NCBI GenBank assembly: GCA_964542855.1
Contig: CAZIWJ010000020.1
Span: 1-26,094, forward strand
DNA: 26,094 nt
Source of the DNA: CAZIWJ01 sp964542855
GTDB lineage: Bacteria; Bacteroidota; Bacteroidia; Cytophagales; Cyclobacteriaceae
Reading direction: 5' to 3'
This document shows positions 15,641 through 24,124 of the stretch, in pieces (positions within the stretch are counted from its first letter, which is position 1; the number at the start of each line of letters is the position of its first letter). The notes under the pieces were generated by a model. That model ran no database searches. It was not told the origin of the DNA and saw nothing but the letters and a program-made list of their open reading frames with translations. The translations under genes and the position numbers were made by a program.

Positions 15641-18178
15641 TTAGTTACCAACCAGGAATAAAGCATTACTGAATACTAGCTCCCCGTTGTACCAGAACCC
15701 CCTGAATAAAGGATCGTCGAGCAGATAAACTACTTCTCCCCGGCCAACTTCTTCCACTCCGAACGTTAAAGATTCGTTTAATTCGCGAAGGCTTTCAGCC
15801 CCGGCAAAGCCACTCACCCTGGCTTGTTCAGCGTTTTTGATATACCCGACATTCCGGCCTTTAGGTAGTAAGGCGGCCCGTGTTCCGGAACGCTTCAAAC
15901 TGTGGTAATACTGCGGTATACCGAAACCCAGCGGGTGAGTATTATCGACTGTGAGCTTAAACACACTTCCGGAAATGTAGTTACTAATTTGCCTTCGTTC
16001 TTCACTTCCGTAAGGGGCTATTTTATAATTTTCCTGTCTTTCTTCTTCTATTTTCTCCAGTCGCTTCTTTTCTTCTTCACCTGCATATTTTCCTAGCTTG
16101 TATTCATCGCTGTTCAGGAAAGTGTTTACCGCTTTTTCCATAGCAATTACCTTTCCTCCAGCTTTTATCCAGTTAGTCAGTTGATCCTGCATTTCTTTTT
16201 CCAGAGAATAAGATCCGGAAGGCATTATAACAGTATTGTAGTCGTTCAGCTTAATTGTACTTAACTCTTTAGCTCGCACAATAGTAATGGGAAACCCAAG
16301 TTTACTGTCCAGAAAGTGCCAGGCTTCCCCAAAAGCATAGGAAGAAACCGGTTCGTTGGTAAGCAGGATAATTTTTGGTACTTCGATGAAGTGCATTTTG
16401 TTAGACCCTAAATCAATTCCATTGCCGGAATAGCCGGTTTGCACCGGGATTAACTCTTTATTTAAATCATTAGCCATTCGGCTAAGCTCTTCTCCGAATG
16501 ACTGGTTATTGCGATTATCGGCACGTGTAAACAATAGTGTGCCTGGGGCATAGCTTTGTCCTTCCAGCACAAATGATTCTGAAGCGTAGCGCACCTTTAT
16601 TTTTCCGCTCAATGCTTTCGCCAGCAGTTTGGCATCTTCCACGCTTTTCCAGGGTAAAAGGTAGGCATAAGCATCTTTCACCGGTTCATTATTTACAACC
16701 GGGCTGGCTTCTTCTTCTGGTTTCACCTCAATTTGACTGGTTAAAGCATAGGCCTCCAGTCCGTGGGAATAAGGCAAAGCCCAGGATGTAATGTCGTAGG
16801 TGATAGAATCACTTAAGTTGGGCTTGGGGTCGAATAGAATTTGCACCAGCGTAGATTTCGGCTGGTAAGCCGATACAACCAGGTCGGAGTGCTGCAACTG
16901 AAAATTTTCGTTCCGGTTATTGGCATAACTAAACCCGTTGAGTGGTTTAGAGGAGGAACTGGCCGTACCAAATTGAATTTTATGTGCTTTGAAGAGTGAT
17001 TTCAGGGCCTCGACCTTATCTTCATTTCCTGTTGTTTTAATAACGTAAGACTTATAAATGCCTTTCGGGTTAGTTTGCCCCTCGTTATAAAACGATTTAA
17101 AGTTTTCAATAACTTTCGTATGCTGGTTAGCAGTAGCTTCGATGGTTGATAGGCTGGTGCTGACGTGGTGGGCTATTCTATCTTTCAGGGTTAGCGTATC
17201 ACCGTTTTCCATAACAACCGCCAAACCGGCACGGCCCGAACCACCCTGCTCATAGGTCATACCGATAGCCCCGTTATAAATAGGGTAAGTATCTCCATAT
17301 CCCGGGTAAAACAGGTCGAAGCGTTCGCGCGTGAAGTATAGCCAGCCTTCTTCATCGAAATATTTTGCGTTATTTTTCCCAATCACAACCTGGAACTCTC
17401 GCTGCCAGTCGGTAATAAAATTATGGTAAGGTTCTGCCGCCGGGGCAAAATAATAAGGGCTGTTGACCCCCTGTTCGTGGTAGTCGGCATGAACATGCGG
17501 AAGCCACTGGTTGTACAGCGCTATTCGCTGGCGGGTTTCCTTTTGAGACAACCAGGTCCAGTCGCGGTTCAGGTCGAACAGGTAATGATTAGTTCTGCCA
17601 CCCGGCCACGGTTCGTGGTGTTCTACAGACTCTGGGTTGGGGTTAGTAAATTCACCCCCTGTACGGTTGTACCAGCTTACGTATCGCTCCCGCCCATCGG
17701 GGTTAATACACGGGTCGAGGATAACTATAGTATTTTGCAGCCATTGCCTGGCGGTAGTATTTTTCTCATTGGCCAGTTCGTGTAGTACGTCCATTACGGC
17801 TTCCGAGCCTACAGCTTCGTTTCCGTGTACGTTGTAGCTGAGCCAGACAATTGCCAACTCTTTATCCAGCGAGGTTTTCTTTTCCATTCCTATTTCACCC
17901 AGGTGGTGTTTTCGGATTTCTTCCAGCTGACCGGCATGCTCCGGTGCAGTAATGCAGGCTACCATTAGTGGGCGGTGTTCATTGGTTTCACCGTAAAGCT
18001 GAAGAGATACGTGGTCAGTTACTTCATCCACGTGTTCAAAATAGCGAATAATCCGGTGGTGAGGAGTAAACCGGTCGCCGAGTGAGTAGCCCAGGAATTC
18101 TTTCGGGCTTTGCAGGTTATTTTGGGCAAGAGTAGATGCTGCAACCATAAGCAAGAGCAGAGTATATATACTTTTCAT
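15641..18178 (-). CDS. M14-family zinc carboxypeptidase, exported
   Basis: Secreted metallopeptidase of the M14 family, 845 residues. A signal peptide ends near residue 18 (STLA|Q). The catalytic domain (about 35-350) shows zinc ligands in NVHGNEAVGSE (His118, Glu121), DPCINPDGRERY (155-166), the substrate-binding FDLNRDW (201-207), a third histidine ligand in PHVHADYHEQG (227-237) and the catalytic Glu310 in GMTYEQGG. About 500 further residues follow, including a segment with a class I glutamine-amidotransferase-like look (VIMPSGSYSLEKEMQDQLTNW), as in other large Bacteroidota M14 proteins. The substrate is unknown. It is 56 bp downstream of the LytTR regulator gene in the same direction, with TATTTTCG-like boxes in the gap, so it may be co-transcribed or separately started. 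Confidence 0.9.
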   Translation of the reverse strand: MKSIYTLLLLMVAASTLAQNNLQSPKEFLGYSLGDRFTPHHRIIRYFEHVDEVTDHVSLQLYGETNEHRPLMVACITAPEHAGQLEEIRKHHLGEIGMEKKTSLDKELAIVWLSYNVHGNEAVGSEAVMDVLHELANEKNTTARQWLQNTIVILDPCINPDGRERYVSWYNRTGGEFTNPNPESVEHHEPWPGGRTNHYLFDLNRDWTWLSQKETRQRIALYNQWLPHVHADYHEQGVNSPYYFAPAAEPYHNFITDWQREFQVVIGKNNAKYFDEEGWLYFTRERFDLFYPGYGDTYPIYNGAIGMTYEQGGSGRAGLAVVMENGDTLTLKDRIAHHVSTSLSTIEATANQHTKVIENFKSFYNEGQTNPKGIYKSYVIKTTGNEDKVEALKSLFKAHKIQFGTASSSSKPLNGFSYANNRNENFQLQHSDLVVSAYQPKSTLVQILFDPKPNLSDSITYDITSWALPYSHGLEAYALTSQIEVKPEEEASPVVNNEPVKDAYAYLLPWKSVEDAKLLAKALSGKIKVRYASESFVLEGQSYAPGTLLFTRADNRNNQSFGEELSRMANDLNKELIPVQTGYSGNGIDLGSNKMHFIEVPKIILLTNEPVSSYAFGEAWHFLDSKLGFPITIVRAKELSTIKLNDYNTVIMPSGSYSLEKEMQDQLTNWIKAGGKVIAMEKAVNTFLNSDEYKLGKYAGEEEKKRLEKIEEERQENYKIAPYGSEERRQISNYISGSVFKLTVDNTHPLGFGIPQYYHSLKRSGTRAALLPKGRNVGYIKNAEQARVSGFAGAESLRELNESLTFGVEEVGRGEVVYLLDDPLFRGFWYNGELVFSNALFLVGN

Positions 18179-18234
18179 GTTGTATTGGATTGACCAAAAA
18201 GATAGGCCGAAAATAGAAAATGAAATCTGATTTA

Positions 18235-18927
18235 TTACAGGTCTTGTTCAACCATTTGGAAAAAGGCCTCCCGGTACATATCGCCAATAGGCACTTCAGT
18301 ATCGCCGATTTTAACTTGCCTGCGCTGAATAATTTTTATTTTATCGAAAGCGATAATGAACGAACGGTGTACGCGGATAAAGTTAGCGGGCAGCTTTTCC
18401 AGTAAGGCTTTCATGCTGATAAGGCAAAGCACAGGGTGGCCTTCTTTGAGGTGAATCTTAACGTAATCTTTAAACCCCTCAACGTATTGGATATCCTGGA
18501 ATTTAATTTTAACAGTGTCATAACCCGACTTAATAAACATATAATCCTTTTCCGGATCGTTTATTTGTTGAGCAGCGATGAGTCGATAAGCTTTGTTGCA
18601 GGCTTTCAGAAAACGATCGAAAGTAAAGGGTTTCAGGAGGTAATCTACTGCATCGTGGTTAAATCCTTCCAGTGCATAATCGGAGTATGCCGTGGTGAAG
18701 ATGACTTTAGGTTTCGATTCCAGGCTTTTCAGGAATTCCAGGCCAGTAATTTCAGGCATTTGTATATCCAGGAACAGCAACTGAACGTTTTGTTCGTGTA
18801 AAAGAGATATAGCATTGGTGGGGTTTTGAAATGTTCCGGCCAGTTGGAAAAATGGTACTTTTGAGATAAAATCTTCTAGCAGTTCCAGCGCCAGCGGTTC
18901 GTCATCAATAGCTATACACTTGATCAT
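18235..18927 (-). CDS. LytTR-family response regulator
   Basis: Two-component response regulator of 230 residues. The receiver domain (about 1-118) has the acidic pair Asp8-Asp9, the phosphoacceptor Asp54 in FLDIQMPEITG, a Thr/Ala pair in TTAYSDYA and the lysine of LLKPF. The LytTR DNA-binding domain (about 130-228) includes YVEGFKDYVKIHL and FIRVHRSFIIAFDKI. Its first 23 bases overlap the end of the sensor kinase gene, so the pair is translated together. LytTR regulators usually bind paired 9-bp repeats; I found no convincing pair nearby. Targets might include the flanking envelope genes, but that is inference from position only. Confidence 0.95.
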   Translation of the reverse strand: MIKCIAIDDEPLALELLEDFISKVPFFQLAGTFQNPTNAISLLHEQNVQLLFLDIQMPEITGLEFLKSLESKPKVIFTTAYSDYALEGFNHDAVDYLLKPFTFDRFLKACNKAYRLIAAQQINDPEKDYMFIKSGYDTVKIKFQDIQYVEGFKDYVKIHLKEGHPVLCLISMKALLEKLPANFIRVHRSFIIAFDKIKIIQRRQVKIGDTEVPIGDMYREAFFQMVEQDL

Positions 18928-19951
18928 GGGCTTCTTCTGTCAGTTCTCGTTGTGGCTGCAGGAACAGATTTAGCTCTACAGTAAAATGATCAGGGTTCTC
19001 CTCAATGGTAAGGTTATGACGCTGAGGATACAGCAGTTTCAATCTTCTGCGTATATTCTGTAAACCGATGCCCGAATTTTTATCCTTACTGTGCTTAATA
19101 CGCCCCACACTATTTTTAACCTTGAAATAGATACTATCTTCGGTTACTTTCAATTCTATAAATATAGAGGAATTTCGCTGGAATATGTCACTGTGTTTGA
19201 ATGCATTTTCCACGAAAGGTTCTAGTAGCATAGGTTCAATATTCTTTCCCACCATTGAGCCTTCAATATCGAAGAATATTTCGGCTTCTCCTCTGATTCT
19301 CAGTTTTTGCAGCTCGATATAATTTTTAAGGTATTCAACCTCCTTTTCCAGTCCAATTTTTTCAGCCGACGAGTCGTATAACATGTAGCGCATTAACTCT
19401 GAAAGCATTACGATGGCACGGCCTGCGTCATCTGATTTTTTGTTAGCCAGGGAGTAGATGTTATTCAGGTTATTGAACAGAAAGTGGGGGTTAACCTGCG
19501 ACTTGAGAAACGCCAGCTCCGATACCAGTTTTTCATTCTCCATTTCCTTTTTAAGCCGCTCGTTTTTAAACCACTCTTTGGTCATTTTCAAGCTGCTGCT
19601 TACCGTTAAAGCCAGCAGTGCGTTCATGCTCGAACGGTTAATGATCCAGTATTTAAACCAGTCGTTTTCGTAGAAATATTTAGTATGGAAAGTAATTTGT
19701 ATCCACAAATAGTAGAGCGCAATGGCCGTCATACAGGCAGCAAGAGTTAAAATGTATAGCCCGACTTTCTTTTTGGCCAGCAACCTGGGAATGAAGATTT
19801 CGGAATTAGTGTAATAAAGAATAATGATAGAAATAAAACCCAGTGAATATCGAAACAAAATTTCTGTAGTAAAAGGGATGCTGAACAGAATAAAGTTGAA
19901 CAAGTAGAACGCCGTCCAACCCAGCACATGAATGGCAATAGTTTTTCCCAT
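18905..19951 (-). CDS. LytS-type sensor histidine kinase (His_kinase family)
   Basis: Membrane sensor kinase, 348 residues, partner of the overlapping LytTR regulator. Four hydrophobic segments (about 8-28, 33-48, 63-84 and 103-120) are joined by short loops, so there is no large sensory domain outside. A short coiled segment rich in Lys and Glu (about 124-145) leads to the phosphorylated histidine, His156, in the family motif SQVNPHFLFNNLNNIYSL. The ATPase region includes MLLEPFVENAFKHS (N box) and GIGLQNIRRRL (G box). The ligand is unknown. A 7-bp inverted repeat lies about 11 bp before its ATG. Confidence 0.94.
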   Translation of the reverse strand: MGKTIAIHVLGWTAFYLFNFILFSIPFTTEILFRYSLGFISIIILYYTNSEIFIPRLLAKKKVGLYILTLAACMTAIALYYLWIQITFHTKYFYENDWFKYWIINRSSMNALLALTVSSSLKMTKEWFKNERLKKEMENEKLVSELAFLKSQVNPHFLFNNLNNIYSLANKKSDDAGRAIVMLSELMRYMLYDSSAEKIGLEKEVEYLKNYIELQKLRIRGEAEIFFDIEGSMVGKNIEPMLLEPFVENAFKHSDIFQRNSSIFIELKVTEDSIYFKVKNSVGRIKHSKDKNSGIGLQNIRRRLKLLYPQRHNLTIEENPDHFTVELNLFLQPQRELTEEAHDQVYSY

Positions 19952-19961
19952 AACGGTTGGT

Positions 19962-19979
19962 TATATTAACAATAATATA
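19962..19979 (-). promoter_or_regulatory. AT-only inverted repeat upstream of the sensor kinase gene
   Basis: TATATTA (19962-19968) and TAATATA (19973-19979) form a perfect 7-bp inverted repeat with a 4-base spacer, ending 11 bp upstream of the kinase ATG. On the minus strand it contains TATTATTG, one base off the -7 consensus. It could be part of a promoter, an operator or a small leader hairpin. Chance is possible in AT-rich DNA. Confidence 0.3.
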
Positions 19980-20067
19980 CGTACATAAACGCAGGCATAA
20001 TACTGTTGGTATTCTCAATAGACTGATCTACAGTTTGAGTCTACACAAGATGGTGTATTGCCTATAA

Positions 20068-21399
20068 TTAGAATTTGTTTCTGATTAATTGTAGCACACT
20101 GTTCATTTCTTTCTTGAGCCGGCTTGTGGAGAAGGTATAATTGTTATGCATGAACGAAAACAACAGGATATTCCCGCTGTCAGTTTTAACGTACCCACTG
20201 AGGCAGTGCTTATTTCTCAAGGTACCCGTTTTGGCGAACACATAGGGTTCATCTTTTCCTGCGTACCATTTTTCGATGGTTCCGCTTTCTCCTCCGGCAG
20301 CCATCAGCCTAAACAGACGTTCATCATCGTTAATTTCTTCTCTGATGGCTTGCAACAATCGGATTAAATTTCTGGGAGTTTGCAGGTTATAGCGAGATAA
20401 GCCCGATCCGTCGTACCACTCTACCGTATCGGGCAGCATGTTATCAAGGTAGCGTTTTTTCATTTCATCGATGGTCCAGAAACTACTTAATGTATCCTGG
20501 TAAGCCGATGAACAAAGCAGCAAAATTTGTTCGGCAATGAAATTATTACTGGCTTTAAGCATCGGGGCATAAATTGAATCGATAGGTATGCTGTAGTAAG
20601 TACGAAGCGAATCTGGTTTTTTCCCTTTGTGAACTTTAATGCGTTGAGGAAGAGTATCATTTAAAAGAGCTAGTTTAATTACCTTAGATGTACGGAAAGG
20701 TACATCCTGTTCAAGTGAGTCGGGAAGTTTACCGTAAGTAAAGTAGTTTTCATTTAATTCTCGTTCTATTCTTTTTTCCCTGGCAGTATCGTTGAGCAGG
20801 TACGACGAAAAGAAAGGAGGCTGAACCTTTAAATGATCGTTGATACTATCATAGTTAAACCGGGCAAAGTTTCCGTGAATGGGGAATGAAGAGCGTTCAA
20901 CCGAATAAGCACTATTATAATCATCCCAGGCCCACCCTGGGCCCAGTCTTTTATCGCTAAAGGGCCGCTCAACATAAACCAGTGTATCTTTTTGCTTTTT
21001 CAGCCACTCGTAGGCCGGGCTTTCTGCTTTTGTGCTATCTTCTTTATTGAGGTCCGGATGTAAAAATGAAGGGTCGCCGGTTCCGGTAAAATATAATTTT
21101 CCTCCCTCTTTCCAGTATTGCAAAGCCGGAACCTGGTTGCTCAGCATTTTAAGGCCAGCGTAAAAAGTAAGCAATTTGGTATTTGAAGCAGGTGTATAGT
21201 ACTTATCGTCCTGATGAGCATACAATACTTCCTGCTTTTCAGGATCATAAAGAGCAAAGCCGGTAAAGTTACTGGTAAACACCGATGATTTGCGGATAGC
21301 TTTTGCCAACTTTGCCTTGCGGGTTAGGGGTAACACCATACAGGAACTTATAGCCAACAGGCAGAAAAGCAGTATAATGCAGCGGTTCAGGTTAACCAT
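20068..21399 (-). CDS. dacB: D-alanyl-D-alanine carboxypeptidase/endopeptidase (PBP4-type), lipoprotein
   Basis: Peptidase S13 enzyme that trims or cleaves peptide cross-links in peptidoglycan. All three penicillin-binding motifs are present: SNTK (72-75, nucleophile Ser72), SNN (284-286) and KTG (390-392), with the usual long insertion between the first two and DGSGLSRYN (330-338). The N-terminus is a lipoprotein signal with Cys20 in AISSC, so it is likely membrane-anchored, unlike soluble E. coli PBP4. The 443-residue length is normal. The sensor kinase gene starts 116 bp downstream in the same direction. Upstream it diverges from the hypothetical gene at 21528. Confidence 0.93.
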   Translation of the reverse strand: MVNLNRCIILLFCLLAISSCMVLPLTRKAKLAKAIRKSSVFTSNFTGFALYDPEKQEVLYAHQDDKYYTPASNTKLLTFYAGLKMLSNQVPALQYWKEGGKLYFTGTGDPSFLHPDLNKEDSTKAESPAYEWLKKQKDTLVYVERPFSDKRLGPGWAWDDYNSAYSVERSSFPIHGNFARFNYDSINDHLKVQPPFFSSYLLNDTAREKRIERELNENYFTYGKLPDSLEQDVPFRTSKVIKLALLNDTLPQRIKVHKGKKPDSLRTYYSIPIDSIYAPMLKASNNFIAEQILLLCSSAYQDTLSSFWTIDEMKKRYLDNMLPDTVEWYDGSGLSRYNLQTPRNLIRLLQAIREEINDDERLFRLMAAGGESGTIEKWYAGKDEPYVFAKTGTLRNKHCLSGYVKTDSGNILLFSFMHNNYTFSTSRLKKEMNSVLQLIRNKF

Positions 21400-21415
21400 T
21401 CACGTAAGTCAGGAT

Positions 21416-21423
21416 TAAATTTG
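21416..21423 (+). promoter_or_regulatory. Possible promoter -7 box for the 21528-23326 gene pair
   Basis: TAAATTTG is an exact match to TAnnTTTG in the divergent gap between the PBP4 gene and the next plus-strand gene. No good TTG element lies 19-21 bp upstream. A start near 21430 would leave a leader of nearly 100 nt. Confidence 0.4.
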
Positions 21424-21527
21424 GGTAATATCTTACAAGCCGGGGCATTTAATGGGGAACAAGTTATACGCTTTATTACTTATTTCGTTAACAAATCATT
21501 GATAATTATTACCGTACATTCACTTTT

Positions 21528-21905
21528 ATGGAAAATATTGACTTCAGTAACAGTCCTGAGCTGAATGGAAAATACCTGGGTAGTATTTCAGAAGACTTTC
21601 TGGTGGTAGCTGATACGCTTAAGGATGCTTCCTACCAAATTCGGGTAAAAGGTTTTTCCGACTATCCGATTTTTCCGATTTCTAAAATTGATATCCCGAT
21701 TGGGCAGCTTCTTGTTGGCAGGAGAGAAATGGCCATTAACTGGAATTACTACATTACTTACCTGGACGAATTTTTGCAGCGAAAGCTAGTAGACAAAGCT
21801 GATGATTTTAAAAAAGTATATAAAAACCCGGATGAGTTCTGTTGCCTGTTTGTTGTGGACCAGGATTTCACCAATTTTTTATTTATTCCATATCCTGAAG
21901 ACTAA
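21528..21905 (+). CDS. Hypothetical protein (conserved-looking, 125 aa)
   Basis: I do not recognise a domain. The 125-residue product has no signal peptide or membrane segment and is predicted to be cytoplasmic and acidic. It begins MENIDFSNSPELNGKYLGSI and alternates hydrophobic and polar residues in a way that suggests beta strands (EDFLVVADTL, ASYQIRVKGF, YPIFPISKIDIPIGQL), then a helical part (YYITYLDEFLQRKLVDKADDFKKVYK) and a final strand, FCCLFVVDQDF. Codon use matches the neighbours. It lies 11 bp before the redoxin gene and probably shares its transcript. A real gene is likely because the frame is long, starts with ATG just after a non-coding gap and is tightly linked to the next gene. 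Confidence 0.75.
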   Translation: MENIDFSNSPELNGKYLGSISEDFLVVADTLKDASYQIRVKGFSDYPIFPISKIDIPIGQLLVGRREMAINWNYYITYLDEFLQRKLVDKADDFKKVYKNPDEFCCLFVVDQDFTNFLFIPYPED

Positions 21906-21916
21906 AACAAATAACC

Positions 21917-23326
21917 ATGAAGAATATTAGTTGGATTGTACTGATTGTTCTATTTCTCCCCTCTTTTGTGCTGGCCGATGATGCCTACAGGATATCCGTT
22001 AACATTAGTGGTATGACCGATGAGGAATGCTTTCTGGGGTACCATTTCGGTGATAAGCGATACCTGCAGGATACAGCTGCTGTTAGTAATGAGCAAGCAG
22101 TTTTTACTGGTGAACAACCACTGAAGCCTGGTGTATACTTTATTTATACTCCTAACAGTATCTACTTTGAAGTTCTGATAACTGAAGATGAGCAACAGTT
22201 TTCATTAACTTCGTCTAAAGAAAATCTGGTTAACAACCTGCAGGTTGAAGGATCGCCTTCTAATGCATTGTTCAATTCTTTTCAGAAAAAAGGTATTGAG
22301 AAGCAGCGGGAAGCAGCGGCCATTCAGGAGCAGCTAAAAAACCTTGAAGATCCTAACGGGGAACAGGGAGAACAACTTCGCCGGCAGCTACAACAGATTG
22401 ACCAGGAGCTGAGGGCCTTTCGCAAGGATATTGCCGATAATAATCCGGGCTCACTCGTAACCAAAATTATCCGTGGTTCTGAAAAACCTGCTCTTCCTGA
22501 AGAGCTGAAGGCGGCTAACAGTGGAGACCCAATTACTGAATACCTGTTTTACCGGGATCATTATTTTGATAATATTGACTTATCCAGCCCAGTAATGCTT
22601 CGTACACCGATTTACCATAATCGGATTATGGAATACCTCGATCGCTATACCGTTCCCCACCCTGATTCCACCAGCGCAGCTGCCCGTAGGGTAGTTGAAA
22701 TGGCGATGGATAGTGAGGAAACTTTCCGTTACGTGTTGGTAACGGTTACCAACAAATACGAGACTTCTACGATGATGGGAATGGAAAACGTTTTTGTTAC
22801 TCTGGCTAAAGAATTTTACCTGGACGGTGATGCCGGTTGGGTAGATCCGGAAACCATGGAAAAAATCGAGGATCGGGTAAATGAACTTGAACCTAACCTA
22901 ATCGGTAAAAAAGCCCCTCAAATGTTTTTGGCCAACCAAAATGGAGAACCAGTAAACCTGTACTCCGTGGAAGGAAACTATACCGTTCTCTATTTTTATG
23001 ATCCAAACTGCGGAAACTGCAAGAAGAAAACTCCAATTGTTTATGATGCTTACGAGCAGTTTAAAGAAAAGAATGTAGCCTTCATGGGCATTTGCACCAT
23101 TACCAAAGAAGAAGACTGGCAAAACTACATTAAAGAAAATAAACTGGAGTGGATTAATGCTGCTGACCTGCAGGCACGTAGTAACTTCCGGGCCGAATAC
23201 AATATTGTTAGTACCCCCAGAATATTCATCTTAGATGAAAAGAAGAAGATTATTGCCCGAAGAATCGGAGCAAAAGATATTGTCCCTTTTCTTTCTCGTA
23301 TGATGGAAGATAGCAGCGGCGACTGA
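21917..23326 (+). CDS. Exported thioredoxin-like protein (TlpA/AhpC-TSA domain with DUF4369-like N-terminus)
   Basis: Periplasmic thiol-disulphide protein of 469 residues. A signal peptide ends near residue 20 (FVLA|DD). Residues about 23-115 resemble the beta-rich DUF4369 domain found ahead of redoxins in this phylum. A highly charged segment (about 125-172, EKQREAAAIQEQL, QLRRQLQQIDQEL) predicts a coiled coil. A helical region akin to DUF5106 (about 200-320) precedes the thioredoxin fold, which has the active site CGNC (Cys365, Cys368) and the cis-proline in VSTPR (Pro434). A reductase or chaperone role for exported proteins is likely; the partner is unknown. A strong terminator follows 27 bp after the stop. 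Confidence 0.88.
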   Translation: MKNISWIVLIVLFLPSFVLADDAYRISVNISGMTDEECFLGYHFGDKRYLQDTAAVSNEQAVFTGEQPLKPGVYFIYTPNSIYFEVLITEDEQQFSLTSSKENLVNNLQVEGSPSNALFNSFQKKGIEKQREAAAIQEQLKNLEDPNGEQGEQLRRQLQQIDQELRAFRKDIADNNPGSLVTKIIRGSEKPALPEELKAANSGDPITEYLFYRDHYFDNIDLSSPVMLRTPIYHNRIMEYLDRYTVPHPDSTSAAARRVVEMAMDSEETFRYVLVTVTNKYETSTMMGMENVFVTLAKEFYLDGDAGWVDPETMEKIEDRVNELEPNLIGKKAPQMFLANQNGEPVNLYSVEGNYTVLYFYDPNCGNCKKKTPIVYDAYEQFKEKNVAFMGICTITKEEDWQNYIKENKLEWINAADLQARSNFRAEYNIVSTPRIFILDEKKKIIARRIGAKDIVPFLSRMMEDSSGD

Positions 23327-23353
23327 TTAGTATAATACTTTACCCCTAATAAT

Positions 23354-23414
23354 GCTGCCTGTTAACCGGGTAACATCATATTGCAACGGTTGCCAGGCAG
23401 CTTATTTTTATTTT
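23354..23414 (+). terminator. Large rho-independent terminator after the redoxin gene
   Basis: GCTGCCTG (23354-23361) pairs perfectly with CAGGCAGC (23394-23401). Inside, after a 2x2 internal loop, AACCG (23364-23368) pairs with CGGTT (23387-23391). The 18-base apical loop is unusually large. TTATTTTTATTTT follows the stem on the plus strand. Confidence 0.7.
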
Positions 23415-23430
23415 AAACGCAGTACATCAG

Positions 23431-24054
23431 CTACACCATTAAAGAGGAGTATCCCTCTCCTGATACCTGACGTATTGCAATTTATTTTTCCCGGGTTTTT
23501 AACACACAGGCTATTAAACTGAAAATACCCAGAAATGCCGTTCCGATAGCCAGGGTTGAAAACAGATAAATTAACTACAGCTACTTTTTCTCCACTTTAT
23601 ACGGGGCATTATACCGTTCATCCGCAAATTTATATTCCATTTGAAAAGAAGGAAAGTTGCTTCTCCATACTGCCTCAATTGCCTACCGTGGTTTACTGAA
23701 TAGCGCAGCACTAACCAGTACAGACACACAATAAGTGAAAAAGCTATCAGGCTATTTTTAACAGCTTATTTATTCCTGGCTTCCGCCTGTATAATTTCAT
23801 TGCTCATTGCTATCAGAAAATATTTCTGCTAAGCACCATAGCCAGCTGTGTGGTAGGTGTTAAGGTCGTGACCTGTAAATGGTTCAGTTACCGTAAGAGG
23901 GGTAAACAGTTGCAATCTCAGGAATAAAATAATCGAAGCTATTTATTCCAGGTCCTCTGACTTACAGGCACCACTAAGCTTATAATATTTGCCAGGGTAA
24001 AAAACTGTTTCTCCGCAGGGTACGTTTGGCAAGTACCAGGAATTGTTTAATCAC
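23431..24054 (-). pseudogene. Decayed FtsX/MacB-type ABC transporter permease
   Basis: Translated on the minus strand, the 700-bp gap holds two recognisable ends of a Bacteroidota FtsX-like permease. The 5' part (from GTG 24052-24054) reads IKQFLVLAKRTLRRNSF, then, after loss of one T in the run at 23999-24004, TLANIISLVV, like the cytoplasmic start and first helix of the family. The 3' part reads AIEAVWRSNFPSFQMEYKF, ADERYNAPYKVEKK, a hydrophobic LIYLFSTLAIGTAFLGIF, then KTREK and IAIRQVSG, matching the order of the family's last periplasmic segment, third-last helix and TREKEIAIRKV motif. Stops in that one frame lie at 23683-23685, 23581-23583, 23575-23577, 23482-23484 and 23431-23433. Intact members are about 800 residues, so most of the middle is deleted. 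It cannot encode a working protein. Confidence 0.75.
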
Positions 24055-24124
24055 GAAGTATTCAGGATTAGTTATTTTTTACACCAACAGAGAGTGCCTG
24101 TAGCACTTAATTACTCAAGTATAC

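Noticed and set aside
18220..18801. Plus-strand frames opposite the LytTR regulator gene
   Set aside because: They are antisense to a complete, motif-bearing response regulator and carry no motifs of their own.
20002..20038. Two LytTR-like 9-mers (ACTGTTGGT and ACAGTTTGA) upstream of the sensor kinase gene
   Set aside because: Each misses one consensus position and their start-to-start distance of 28 bp does not fit the usual spacing of about two helical turns.
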